From Natronoarchaeum rubrum (lineage in GTDB: Archaea > Halobacteriota > Halobacteria > Halobacteriales > Natronoarchaeaceae), in NCBI RefSeq assembly GCF_024494695.1, contig NZ_JANHDP010000001.1, positions 496,001 to 560,000 of the forward strand: 64,000 nt of DNA. The letters run 5' to 3'. Position numbers and translations under genes: made by a program. Each line of letters starts with the position of its first letter. The first letter of the stretch is position 1. This document shows, in pieces, positions 26,254 through 34,364 of this stretch. Below the pieces are notes generated by a model. The model saw only the letters and a list, made by a program, of their open reading frames with translations. It was not told the origin of the DNA and did not search any database.

Positions 26254-26419
26254 ATTCGATTTTCAGAATTGCCGACAGGATAAATGTTCGTGGGATCGGG
26301 CCACGTGGGCCGTACGATCGAACTGGGAGGAGTTCGATGCGTAATCAAGCACTGGACTCGGTGGTACCCACCGCCGCTTATTGACTCGGCGACCCTCTTG
26401 TACGACGGGGGAGAACCAC

Positions 26420-27316
26420 GTGAGCCAGCAACAGCAAGAGGAGCCGGGGGAGGCTGACAGGGAAGAGGGGGTGCCGGACCGCGAGATGTACGGCCAGCGA
26501 TCGCCCCAGCAGGAGCGCATGGCCGAGAAGACGCGCCGAGCGAGCGAGGCGGCCGAGCGCCGGGAGCGCGAGGCCGAGGAAGGCGTCGAGACGGCGCGCC
26601 TCAAAGTGTTCCGGTACGATCCGGAGGTCGAGGGGAAACAGGAACCGCGCTTCGACGCCTTTCACGTCCCCTTCGAGAAGGGGATGACCGTACTCGACGC
26701 GCTGATCTACGCCCGGGACCACTTCGACTCGTCGCTGACCTTTCGTCACTCCTGCCGGCAGGCGATCTGCGGGTCGGACGCCTTCTTCATCAACGGTCGC
26801 CAGCGCCTGGGCTGCAAGACCCAGATCCAGGCCCTCGAAGAGCCCGTGCGGGTCGAGCCGCTACCCCACATGGACGTGATCAAGGACCTGGTAGTGGAGA
26901 TGGAGGACTTCTACGATCAGATGAAGGCCGTCGAGCCGTACTTTCAGGGCGAGGACGCGCCGCTGATCAAGGAGTTAGAGGAGCAGCGCCAGAGCCCCGA
27001 AAACCACGAGTACGTCAAGATGTCGACCCGCTGCATCTGGTGTGGCGCCTGCACGTCCTCCTGTAACATCGCCGCCGACAGCGAGTATCTGGGGCCAGCC
27101 TCCGTGAACAAGGCCTACAAGTTCATCATGGACGAGCGCGAGGCCGACCCCGAGATCACCCAGCACCGCATGGAGATCATGGAGTCCGAGCGCGGCGTCT
27201 GGCGCTGCCAGACGCAGTTCTCCTGTACCGAGGTGTGTCCGAAAGACATCCCGCTGACTGAACACATCCAGGAACTCAAGCGGGAAGCCGTGAAGCGAAA
27301 CCTGAAGTTCTGGTAG
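26420..27316 (+). CDS. sdhB: Succinate dehydrogenase/fumarate reductase iron-sulfur subunit
   Basis: This 298-residue protein carries electrons from the flavoprotein to the quinone site of complex II. The [2Fe-2S] domain shows CRQAICGSDAFFINGRQRLGC. The [4Fe-4S]/[3Fe-4S] domain shows CIWCGACTSSCNIAA and CQTQFSCTEVCPKDI. The usual CP after the first cluster is CN here. An N-terminal charged extension of about 60 residues precedes the ferredoxin fold. I prefer the GTG at 26420 (preceded by gggggag) over the TTG at 26381; ATG 26486 is possible. No sdhA, sdhC or sdhD is adjacent, which is unusual because haloarchaeal sdh genes are normally clustered. Confidence 0.88.
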   Translation: MSQQQQEEPGEADREEGVPDREMYGQRSPQQERMAEKTRRASEAAERREREAEEGVETARLKVFRYDPEVEGKQEPRFDAFHVPFEKGMTVLDALIYARDHFDSSLTFRHSCRQAICGSDAFFINGRQRLGCKTQIQALEEPVRVEPLPHMDVIKDLVVEMEDFYDQMKAVEPYFQGEDAPLIKELEEQRQSPENHEYVKMSTRCIWCGACTSSCNIAADSEYLGPASVNKAYKFIMDEREADPEITQHRMEIMESERGVWRCQTQFSCTEVCPKDIPLTEHIQELKREAVKRNLKFW

Positions 27317-27347
27317 CGATCAGTCGTCCGCGTCACCCTCCACTTCC

Positions 27348-27998
27348 TCACTCCGCGATCGCCGCGTCGACCAGTCGCGCCTCCGCGTTCCGCAGGAGCG
27401 TCGACGCCGCGCTCTCCGAGCAGCCGAGTTCCGACGCGACGGCCGACAGCGAGGCGGTTCGCGGGACCTCGAAGTACCCCAACTCGCGGGCGACCGACAG
27501 CGCCTCGAACTGTCGCCGAGTGAGCCGACCGGCCAGCGACCCCGAGAGCCGATCGTGGTCGCCGACGCGCTCGACATCGATCTCGACGCCGTCGGGGAAG
27601 CCATCGAGCAGCCCGGTGAGCGAATCCTCCGTTCCGAGCGCCGTCATGCGCACCCGCGACGAGTCCTCGTACACGATCGGCGGGACGATCACGAGCCCGC
27701 GGTCGTCGAACGGTTCCAGCAGCGACGCGTCGGCGTCGCGCAGATCCATCTCGGCGTAACCGTAGAACCGGTCGTGGTCGATCGGCGCGACGTCGAACCG
27801 TCGGACGGCGTCGATCCCCTCGACGACCTCTCTGCACCGTCGACGGTCGCCGACGACGAGGGAGAGAAAGCAGACGACGCCCTCGCCGGGCCGTACCCGC
27901 CACGAGAGCACCTCTTCGCGGACGACGTACCCCTCGTAGTCCGGGGTGGGCAACTGCATCGATTCCGGAAGCGAGATCGTCAGGTCGACGGACTGCAC
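27348..27998 (-). CDS. Bat-like HTH_10 transcriptional regulator
   Basis: This 216-residue protein is of the haloarchaeal bacterio-opsin-activator type. The N-terminal 150 residues form a beta-rich ligand or sensor domain. The C-terminal HTH_10 runs from LTRRQFEALSVARELGYFEV to SASTLLRNAE, with the family pattern of 'cell type' helix ASELGCSESAASTLL. The start appears to be GTG 27998, because a TATA-like tttttatat on the minus strand is centred 27 bases upstream, predicting a leaderless mRNA. It is divergent from a cytochrome P450 gene with 83 bp between, so it is the best candidate regulator of that gene. Confidence 0.85.
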   Translation of the reverse strand: MQSVDLTISLPESMQLPTPDYEGYVVREEVLSWRVRPGEGVVCFLSLVVGDRRRCREVVEGIDAVRRFDVAPIDHDRFYGYAEMDLRDADASLLEPFDDRGLVIVPPIVYEDSSRVRMTALGTEDSLTGLLDGFPDGVEIDVERVGDHDRLSGSLAGRLTRRQFEALSVARELGYFEVPRTASLSAVASELGCSESAASTLLRNAEARLVDAAIAE

Positions 27999-28081
27999 GC
28001 GATCGGGTTGCGTACCCGGATATAAAAACGTTCACTGCTTCGCGCGAACGCCGACGGTCGCGCGGCGCCAACGTTCACCCG
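27999..28081. promoter_or_regulatory. Shared promoter region of HTH regulator and P450
   Basis: A bidirectional AT block (gatataaaaac, 28019-28029) provides the minus-strand TATA of the regulator. The 9-mer aacgttcac occurs twice in direct orientation (28027-28035 and 28070-28078), once touching the TATA and once 4 bases before the P450 ATG. The repeat is a candidate binding site for the adjacent regulator; this is inference. Confidence 0.45.
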
Positions 28082-29455
28082 ATGGCAAACCGTTCCGTCG
28101 ACGCCGGTCGATCGCGCACCGACGCCGAAGCGCCGCCCCGACGCACCGGGCTGCCGGTGCTCGGAAGCACGATTCCGTTCGCCCGGCAGGGGATCGACTT
28201 CACCGACGAGCTCCGTCCGCACGGCGACGTCGTCGCCTACCGAGCGCTCGGTCAAGAGTTCGTCGCCGTCTTCGACCCCGACCTCGTGGAGACCGTTCTC
28301 GTTTCCCGGAACGACGAGTTTCCCAAGGGTGAGTTCGAGACCGCGTTCGGCGAACTCGTCGCTCCCGAGGGCGTCGTGTTCACCGAAGGCGAGCGCTGGC
28401 GACGGCAGCGCCAGCTCCTCCAGTCCGCGTTCACGCCCGCAGAAGTCCAGACGTACGTCGACGCGATGGCCGACGAAGCGGCGGCGCTGGCGGACGGCTG
28501 GAACGACGGCGAGGTCGTCGAACTTCGGGAAGCGCTGTCGACGTTCGCGCTCGGCGTGCTGACGCGGGCGCTGTTCGATCTGGAGTTCGACGACGAACGG
28601 GCGGCGGTCGTCCGCGAGGCGACCCGCGCGCTCGCCGACGTCGCCGACCCGAGCGCGTACGCGGTGCGCTCGGTCGTTCCGTCGTGGCTCCCGGTCGGCG
28701 ACGAGCGGCGCTACGAGCGGGCGATGGACGACCTCTCGGCGCTGGTCGAGCGGCTCGTCGAGGAGCGCCGGAGCGACGCCGGCGGCGACGACGCCGAACG
28801 GGACGATCTCCTCTCGATGCTGGCGGCCGCCGAGTACCCGAACGGCGAGCGGATGACGCCCGAGGAAGTTCGCGACCAGCTCGTCACGTTCCTGTTTGCC
28901 GGCCACGAGACGACCGCGACGGCCCTGACCTACGCCTGCTGGCTGCTGGCCGGCCACCCCGACGCGCGCCGGCGTCTCGACGCCGAGCTCGACGCCGAAT
29001 TGGGCGGTCGTGATCCGGCGTTCGGGGACATCCCGGCGCTCGACGAGACGGAAGCGATCGCACGGGAGGCGATGCGGCTCTACCCGCCCGCGCCGATCCT
29101 CTACCGCGAGCCCCGCGAGGAGACCGTGCTCGGCGGCTATCGGCTCCCGGCGGACGCGACGCTCCAGCTGTCGGCCTACGGCATCCACCGCGACGAGCGC
29201 TGGTGGTCGGAGCCGGCGTCGTTCCGACCGGAGCGCTGGCTCGACGATCGCGAGCGGCCGGAGTACGCGTACTTCCCCTTCGGCGGCGGGCCGCGCCACT
29301 GTCTGGGGATGCGCTTCGCGATGACCGAGCTACAGATCGCCCTGGCGACGCTGGCGCGGCGCGTCGAGTTCGAGCGCGTCACGGAGTCACTGGACCCGAC
29401 GATGGGCGTGACGCTCGATCCCGGTGCCGTCGAGGTGAGAGTGAAAAAGCGGTGA
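28082..29455 (+). CDS. Cytochrome P450
   Basis: This 457-residue haem monooxygenase has all core motifs: I-helix oxygen-activation FLFAGHETTATALTYA near residue 275, K-helix EAMRLYPPAPILYREP (ExxR) near 320, the PERF-like FRPERWLDD near 380, and the haem loop FPFGGGPRHCLGMRFA with Cys-407 as thiolate ligand. It has no membrane anchor, so it is soluble, like CYP174-type haloarchaeal P450s. The substrate is unknown; fatty acids, carotenoids or isoprenoids are reasonable. No ferredoxin reductase is adjacent. The neighbouring divergent HTH protein may control it. Confidence 0.95.
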   Translation: MANRSVDAGRSRTDAEAPPRRTGLPVLGSTIPFARQGIDFTDELRPHGDVVAYRALGQEFVAVFDPDLVETVLVSRNDEFPKGEFETAFGELVAPEGVVFTEGERWRRQRQLLQSAFTPAEVQTYVDAMADEAAALADGWNDGEVVELREALSTFALGVLTRALFDLEFDDERAAVVREATRALADVADPSAYAVRSVVPSWLPVGDERRYERAMDDLSALVERLVEERRSDAGGDDAERDDLLSMLAAAEYPNGERMTPEEVRDQLVTFLFAGHETTATALTYACWLLAGHPDARRRLDAELDAELGGRDPAFGDIPALDETEAIAREAMRLYPPAPILYREPREETVLGGYRLPADATLQLSAYGIHRDERWWSEPASFRPERWLDDRERPEYAYFPFGGGPRHCLGMRFAMTELQIALATLARRVEFERVTESLDPTMGVTLDPGAVEVRVKKR

Positions 29456-29473
29456 GAGAACGGGCGATCCGGA

Positions 29474-30652
29474 CTACAGCGCGTCCCAGGCCTTCCGGGC
29501 GCGGTTCCAGGAGGTAATGTCGGCGATCCAGCGGGCGGCGATGGCTTTCTTGAGCGTCTCGGCGGGCATGCCGCCGAACGTGCCGACCACGTCGAACAGC
29601 GCGCCGGCGCCGAAGCCGGGGTCGACCTCCGTCGCGACGGCCTCGTCGCCGATCGAGATGACCGTCCCCTTGTCCTTGTGCCGCCAAGTCTTCATGGGCC
29701 GGTCGTCGATCGCGCGGGCGAGGTTCTCGCCGGCGACCTCGGCGGCCTGCCAGGCGGCCTGCGCGGTCGGCGGCGCGGGGTTGTCGCCCTGGTCGATCAC
29801 GGCGGAGTCGCCGATGGCGAACACGCGCTCGTCGCTGGTCTCGAACGTCGAGGAGGCGGTGACGCGGTTGTGCTCGTTGTCGAGGTCGACGCCGTCCATG
29901 GCGTCGCGGCCGGTGATACCCCCGGTCCAGACGAACACGTCGTAGTCGATCGCGTCGCGCTCGTCGAACTCGATGGCCTCGGCGGTCGCCTCGGTGATCG
30001 GGTCGTCGGTAAGGATGTTCACGCCGGCGTCCTCAAGCTTCTCGCGGAGCGCCTGCTGGATCTCGTCGGAGCCCGGCGGGAAGATCTCTTCGAGCGCCTC
30101 GACGAGCGTGATCTCGATCGGCGCGTTGTTCCGGTCGCGGAACTCGGCGACCTCGCCCGCGCTCTGGATGCCCGAGAGACCGGCGCCGCCGATGACGACC
30201 TCGGCGGGATCGCTGCGCGTCGCGTCCTCGGCGGCTTCCTTGACGCGTTCGTGGATGTCGAGGGCGTCGTCGAGACTCTTGAGCGTCATCGAGTGCTCTT
30301 CGAGGCCGGGGATGCCGTAGTAGGCGGTCTGGCTACCCAGCGCGACGAGCGCGTAGTCGTAGTCGATCGTCTCGCCGTCGTCCAGTTCGACCTCACGGTC
30401 GTCGACGTCGAGGCCCGTGACCTCGCCCTCGACGAACGTCGTCGCGGGCGATTTGATCTCCTCGACCGGGATGGTGATCTTGTGCTGGACCGACGGATCG
30501 CGGATCACGCGGTGGGACTCGTGGAGCACCAGGTGATAGTCGGTGTCGGAGACCCAGACGATCTCCGTGCTGCCGTTCAGTTCCTCCTCGAGTTGCTTGA
30601 CCGCGCCGGCGCCAGCGTAGCCTGCGCCGAGAACGACGACCGTGGCTGTCAT
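29474..30652 (-). CDS. FAD-dependent NAD(P)H dehydrogenase (NDH-2-like)
   Basis: This 392-residue two-dinucleotide-binding-domain flavoprotein has an FAD site, VVVLGAGYAGAGAVKQLEEE, at the N-terminus. The NAD(P)H site EVVIGGAGLSGIQSAGEVAE is near residue 160, and the second FAD motif DERVFAIGDSAVIDQGDNPA is near residue 275. The overall pattern fits type II NADH:quinone dehydrogenases, which feed the respiratory chain without pumping; sulfide:quinone reductase is less likely because the paired catalytic cysteines are absent. The C-terminus SWNRARKAWDAL is amphipathic and could bind the membrane. It converges on the P450 gene with an 18 bp gap. Confidence 0.88.
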   Translation of the reverse strand: MTATVVVLGAGYAGAGAVKQLEEELNGSTEIVWVSDTDYHLVLHESHRVIRDPSVQHKITIPVEEIKSPATTFVEGEVTGLDVDDREVELDDGETIDYDYALVALGSQTAYYGIPGLEEHSMTLKSLDDALDIHERVKEAAEDATRSDPAEVVIGGAGLSGIQSAGEVAEFRDRNNAPIEITLVEALEEIFPPGSDEIQQALREKLEDAGVNILTDDPITEATAEAIEFDERDAIDYDVFVWTGGITGRDAMDGVDLDNEHNRVTASSTFETSDERVFAIGDSAVIDQGDNPAPPTAQAAWQAAEVAGENLARAIDDRPMKTWRHKDKGTVISIGDEAVATEVDPGFGAGALFDVVGTFGGMPAETLKKAIAARWIADITSWNRARKAWDAL

Positions 30653-30854
30653 GACTGGTACTCAGCAACCCTGTGATACAAAGGCTTTGAAACCGCAGTG
30701 TGTGTGATAACGGTTCTCTCTCACGGTTCCCGGCGAGAGGGCAGTAGCAGAGCGATCGCTCGCTCGCAGCGACGGTTCGAGAACGGAGCGAGAAGATCAA
30801 GAGCGGTCGCGTCCGCGATCGGACGCCGATAGATCGGACGACGTCAGCCGCCGA
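30653..30854. other. Intergenic region upstream of the NDH-2-like gene
   Basis: On the minus strand cggtttcaaagcctttgta looks like BRE/TATA for the NDH-2-like gene. The rest contains small GC-rich inverted repeats (for example gcgatcgctcgctcgc near 30752) that may end the converging-side transcript of the regulator upstream. No gene seen. Confidence 0.4.
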
Positions 30855-31388
30855 TCAGTGCTGGGGCTCTTCGGCCGGCGCGACCATATCGTCGATCTTC
30901 AAGATCAGGATGTTCGCGGTGTCGTCCTTCCCGTCGACGGTCCCCTCGACCTTGAGCTTCGAGAGCGGCGTCGGGCCGACGACGACCGTGTCGCCCTCGT
31001 GGATGTCGCGGACCGATCCCTGGATGTGGATCTCGGCGCGGCACAGCTCGGGGTGGTGAACGCTGCTGAGGTCGATCCCCTCGACGTTACCCTCCGTGAC
31101 TTCCTCGCCCTCGTGGGTCATGGGCACGGCGGCGGGCTCGTCCATCTGCTGGATGTCGAGCGCCTCGTAGGCGGTTGCGGTCGGCTTGTAGCCGCCCTTC
31201 GGGCCGGGGACGCCTTCGACGAGCTGGAGCGCTTTGAGGCTCTGCATCTGGTTGCGAATCGTACCCGGATTTCGGTCGACCTCTTCGGCGATGTCCTCGC
31301 CTTTCACCGCGTCCTCGGACTCCCGGTGGAGATTGATCAGCGCGGTGAGAATGGTCTTCTGGCTGGGCGTGAGTTCGATGGATGACAT
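30855..31388 (-). CDS. Winged-helix regulator with C-terminal beta domain
   Basis: This 177-residue protein starts MSSIELTPSQKTILTALINL. An N-terminal winged helix (residues 8-75, with DIAEEVDRNPGTIRNQMQSL as recognition region and VPGPKGGYKPTATAYEAL as wing) is of the type annotated Rrf2/TrmB-like in haloarchaea. The second half (residues 105-170, AEIHIQGSVRDIHEGDTVVV and LSKLKVEGTVDGKDD) is a small beta barrel-like domain I cannot name; it has a single Cys. ATG 31388 is chosen at the start of similarity. Targets unknown. Confidence 0.75.
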   Translation of the reverse strand: MSSIELTPSQKTILTALINLHRESEDAVKGEDIAEEVDRNPGTIRNQMQSLKALQLVEGVPGPKGGYKPTATAYEALDIQQMDEPAAVPMTHEGEEVTEGNVEGIDLSSVHHPELCRAEIHIQGSVRDIHEGDTVVVGPTPLSKLKVEGTVDGKDDTANILILKIDDMVAPAEEPQH

Positions 31389-31499
31389 TACTGTAACGTT
31401 CGGTAGTGATCGTCTTAAATCCGGCGAATAGGACCACTTTTCGCCCGCGTGATACTGATTTCCACGCACGGCACGAAGCGGCGTTCCCGACGAAAACTA

Positions 31500-32168
31500 T
31501 CAGACGGCGTCGTGGACGTGAACGTCCGCCGCGACGTTTTCGGGGAGCGACACCTCGGCGTCTCGATCTTTCGGGCGGGCCGTAATCATCCCGAAGGGGG
31601 CAACCTCGTCGATCCGCAGCGTGACGCCGGGGTCGATCCCGCGCTCGGAGAGGTAGCGCAGCACCTCCGAATCCCGATCGCTGATCCGCTCGACGACGAC
31701 GGTGTCTCCCTCGCTGAACTCGGTCAGCTGTCTGCTCTGGCTCGCCTCCGGGGGTTCGAGCTGTTCGTTGGGGATCGGATCGCCGTGGGGATCGACCTCG
31801 GGGTCGCCCAGCGCCTCGACGAGTCGGCGCTCGAACTTCTCGCTGATGTGGTGTTCCAGCCTGTCGGCCTCCTCGTGGACCTCGCTCCAGTCGTAGTCGA
31901 GCTGCTCGGTGAGGTAGGATTCGAGCAGGCGGTGGTGACGGACGACTTCCAGCGCGACGGTCTCGCCCTCGGGCGTCAGCTCGACACCCTTGTACTTCTC
32001 GCGGTCGACCAGCCCGCGCTCCTCTAGCTTGTCGATCATGCTGGTGACCGTCGGCGACGTGACGTCGAGGTACTCCGCGATCTCGGAGGTGCGGATCCGC
32101 CCGTCGCGCTCGCCCTGCAGGTGGTAGATCACCTTCAGGTAGTCCTCCATCACGTCGCTGAGCATCAT
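31500..32168 (-). CDS. DtxR/MntR-family metal-dependent regulator
   Basis: This 222-residue metalloregulator controls iron or manganese genes. The DNA-binding winged helix is SDVMEDYLKVIYHLQGERDG followed by IAEYLDVTSPTVTSMIDKLE. The metal and dimer domain includes VVRHHRLLESYL and EVHEEADRLEHHISEKFE, whose His and Glu residues are the usual ligands. A FeoA-like SH3 domain ends the protein (GDTVVVERISDRDSEVLRYL). It resembles SirR/Idr proteins that repress metal uptake when metal is plentiful. Two consecutive ATG codons occur at the start (32168 and 32165). It is divergent from arginase. Confidence 0.93.
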   Translation of the reverse strand: MMLSDVMEDYLKVIYHLQGERDGRIRTSEIAEYLDVTSPTVTSMIDKLEERGLVDREKYKGVELTPEGETVALEVVRHHRLLESYLTEQLDYDWSEVHEEADRLEHHISEKFERRLVEALGDPEVDPHGDPIPNEQLEPPEASQSRQLTEFSEGDTVVVERISDRDSEVLRYLSERGIDPGVTLRIDEVAPFGMITARPKDRDAEVSLPENVAADVHVHDAV

Positions 32169-32379
32169 CTCGCCAGCGAGTAGGGAGGGCGGACTTGTAT
32201 ATCTACCGCGGTCGATCGGACGCCGACCGCGGCGAGGCGGCGCGGCGACGCCGCGGAGCGGGACGCGCAGCGGCCGCGGATCGGCGCCGGAGCGAGGCCA
32301 TAGAGCGGCGGCGAGACGCCGTGGAACGGCGCCGGGAGATGCCACAGATAATAAGCGGGGCCTGCTCGTACGACGCTCC
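32169..32379. other. GC-rich intergenic region between DtxR and arginase genes
   Basis: The DtxR side carries tagatatacaa, a possible minus-strand TATA. The arginase side has agataataag (32346-32355), 25-34 bases before ATG 32380, predicting a leaderless transcript. Between them, about 32215-32335 is very GC-rich and made of imperfect repeats around gcggcg and gagcg. A 62-codon frame crosses it, but its composition (Arg-rich) argues against coding. Confidence 0.45.
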
Positions 32380-33303
32380 ATGACGCGAACCGTCCGGATC
32401 ATCGGCGCACCGACCGACTACGGCGCGAACAGGCGCGGCGTCGACATGGGCCCCTCGGCGATCAGGTACGCCGGGCTGGCCGACGCCGTCGAGGCGACGG
32501 GCGCGACGACGGTCGACGTCGGCGACCTGTTCGTCGCGCGCGCCGAGGAGCGCGACCCGGATGCCGGGGCGCCGGCGGGCGACGCGAAGTTCCTGCGCGA
32601 GGTCGAGGATGTCTCGGAGAGTCTCGCCGACGAAGTCGCCGACGCCGTCGCCGACGGGGAGCTGCCCCTCGCGCTCGGCGGCGACCACTCGATCGCCATC
32701 GGGACGCTCGCCGGCGCGGGCCGCGACGCCGAGCTCGGCGCCGTCTGGTTCGACGCCCACGGTGACTTCAACACGCCCGAAACGTCGCCCAGCGGCAACG
32801 TCCACGGAATGCCGCTGGCCGCCGCGCTCGGGAAGGGGTCGTTCGCCGATCGTCCCTGGGCGCGCTCGGCCGGACTCCGCGAGGAGAACGTCGCGATCGT
32901 CGGCCTGCGGAGCATCGACGACGCCGAGCGCGAGGCGCTCCGCGAGAGCGACGTTACCGTCTACACGATGTCGGATATCGACGCTCGTGGCCTGACGCCG
33001 GTCGTCGAGGACGCGCTGGACGTCGCGACCGACGGGGTCGAGGGGTTCCACGTCAGCCTCGATCTCGACTGGCTCGATCCCGGCGAGGCGCCCGGCGTCG
33101 GGACGCCGGTTCGGGGCGGCGTCAGCTACCGCGAGGCCCACGCCGCCATGGAACGGGTCGCAACCCGCGACGGCGCGGACGGCGCTGCCGACCTTCGATC
33201 GCTCGAACTCGTCGAGGTCAACCCGATCCTCGACGAGCACAACGAGACGGCCGAACTGGCGACCGAACTCGCCGCGAGCGCGCTCGGCAAGCGGATCCTG
33301 TAG
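32380..33303 (+). CDS. rocF: Arginase
   Basis: This 307-residue ureohydrolase splits arginine to ornithine and urea. The binuclear manganese site is complete: GGDHSIAIG near residue 99, WFDAHGDFNTPETSPSGNVH near 125 (His and Asp ligands plus the arginase-type SGNVHG), and SLDLDWLDPGEAPGVGTP near 227. LVEVNPILDEHN ends the active site. The N-terminus IGAPTDYGANRRGVDMGPSA is of arginase rather than agmatinase type. Haloarchaea use arginase in arginine catabolism. The gene is single and divergent from a metal-dependent regulator, which may be coincidence. Confidence 0.92.
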   Translation: MTRTVRIIGAPTDYGANRRGVDMGPSAIRYAGLADAVEATGATTVDVGDLFVARAEERDPDAGAPAGDAKFLREVEDVSESLADEVADAVADGELPLALGGDHSIAIGTLAGAGRDAELGAVWFDAHGDFNTPETSPSGNVHGMPLAAALGKGSFADRPWARSAGLREENVAIVGLRSIDDAEREALRESDVTVYTMSDIDARGLTPVVEDALDVATDGVEGFHVSLDLDWLDPGEAPGVGTPVRGGVSYREAHAAMERVATRDGADGAADLRSLELVEVNPILDEHNETAELATELAASALGKRIL

Positions 33304-33310
33304 CTCGGAG

Positions 33311-33640
33311 CTACGACTGTTCCGGATACATCTCGCTTCGTGGCGGTCGGTTTTCGGCGATCCGCACCGTTTCGTCGCTCTCGACGAGGACGGTACATCC
33401 CTGGAAGATGAACTCGACGCTCACGCGGCTGTCGCGGGCGTTCGCGTGGCGTATCACTGACTTCAGGGCCTCCACGTCGACGCTCTCGTACAGCGTATCG
33501 AGGTCGCGTTCCGCGACCCCTTTCAGCGCGGCGACGCCCCGGAGTATCGCGCGCGTCAGGGATTCCTCGGGGCCCGGTTCCACGACGACCGTCGCGCCGC
33601 CGTCGGTCGCCGGTCGATCGCCGCAGTCGTTTCGTCCCAT
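33311..33640 (-). CDS. HalOD1 output-domain protein
   Basis: This 109-residue protein is almost entirely a HalOD1 domain, a haloarchaeal output module found alone or behind response-regulator receivers. Typical blocks are SLTRAILRGVAALKGVAERD, LDTLYESVDVEALKSVI, and the beta pair VSVEFIFQGCTVLVESDE. Such proteins may act as small regulators, but no target is established. It converges on arginase with only 7 bp between stops. Confidence 0.87.
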   Translation of the reverse strand: MGRNDCGDRPATDGGATVVVEPGPEESLTRAILRGVAALKGVAERDLDTLYESVDVEALKSVIRHANARDSRVSVEFIFQGCTVLVESDETVRIAENRPPRSEMYPEQS

Positions 33641-33875
33641 TTTTTTACGTGTAGTTGCGTAGAGCTTTCAGTCCTGCACCCAATCATGTAGGCTTTGCCG
33701 GTTTTTGGAGACGTTCGAGGCTCCATCAAACCCCGGCAGCGGCGCCGAGAGTTGCTGGTCTCCTCGGTCCGTCTCCACGGGTGTCGCCGAGCGGCGTCCG
33801 GCGTCCGAGCACCGGGGCCGTTGTCCGCCTCGGCGAAACGAAACGCAAATAGTGTAAGAATGCCTACTATATCTC
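33641..33875. other. Intergenic region without an identified gene
   Basis: The right end carries aaacgcaaatag (33841-33852), a BRE/TATA-like element about 27 bases before the GTG at 33876. The repeat cgaaacgaaacg lies just before it. The middle (33680-33835) holds no convincing frame or RNA fold that I can identify. Confidence 0.4.
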
Positions 33876-34352
33876 GTGACGAGGGGACCTGCCGACGTTC
33901 ACTTCCGCGAGACGCAACGCTTCCGGCAGCCCTGGCTGTGGGGGCTCCTGATCGGGGTTGCGGTGCTGGTCGGCGGCAGCCTGTACGCGGAGGGCGCTTC
34001 GGGCCCCGGTACGGCGATCGGCCTGGCCGTCGTGGTCGCCCTGCTGGCCCTGTTCGCCGTCGCCAAGTTGACGGTCGAGGTCCGCGGGGACGGCGTCCGG
34101 ATTCAGTTCTTCCCCTTTCATCTCTCGCCCCGGCGGATCCCGCTGGAAGCTATCGAGCGCTCGGAGGCCGTCGAGTACAGTCCGATCCGGGACTACGGCG
34201 GCTGGGGGATCCGCTGGACGGGCGGTGGGAAAGCGTACAACGTCAGCGGCAGCGAGGGTGTCCGCGTCGATCGCCGAGACGCCAAGCAGTTGCTGATCGG
34301 ATCGCAGCGCGCGGACGAACTGGAAGCGGCGATCGAACGAGCGCGGAAATAA
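33876..34352 (+). CDS. DUF6141-like membrane protein
   Basis: This 158-residue protein begins at GTG (VTRGPADVHFRETQRFRQPW). It has two transmembrane helices (WLWGLLIGVAVLVGGSLYA and GLAVVVALLALFAVAKLTV), then a PH-like beta domain with VEVRGDGVRIQFFPFHLSPR and YGGWGIRWTGGGKAYNVSGS. FRETQRFRQPWLW matches my memory of DUF6141. The GTG start is supported by a TATA-like element 27 bases upstream. Function unknown. It converges on gyrA with a 12 bp gap. Confidence 0.8.
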   Translation: MTRGPADVHFRETQRFRQPWLWGLLIGVAVLVGGSLYAEGASGPGTAIGLAVVVALLALFAVAKLTVEVRGDGVRIQFFPFHLSPRRIPLEAIERSEAVEYSPIRDYGGWGIRWTGGGKAYNVSGSEGVRVDRRDAKQLLIGSQRADELEAAIERARK

Positions 34353-34364
34353 AACGGCGTCGAG

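Noticed and set aside
32195..32383. A 62-codon frame in the dtxR-arginase spacer
   Set aside because: Composed of Arg/Ala repeats from simple GC-rich DNA and overlapping the arginase promoter and start.
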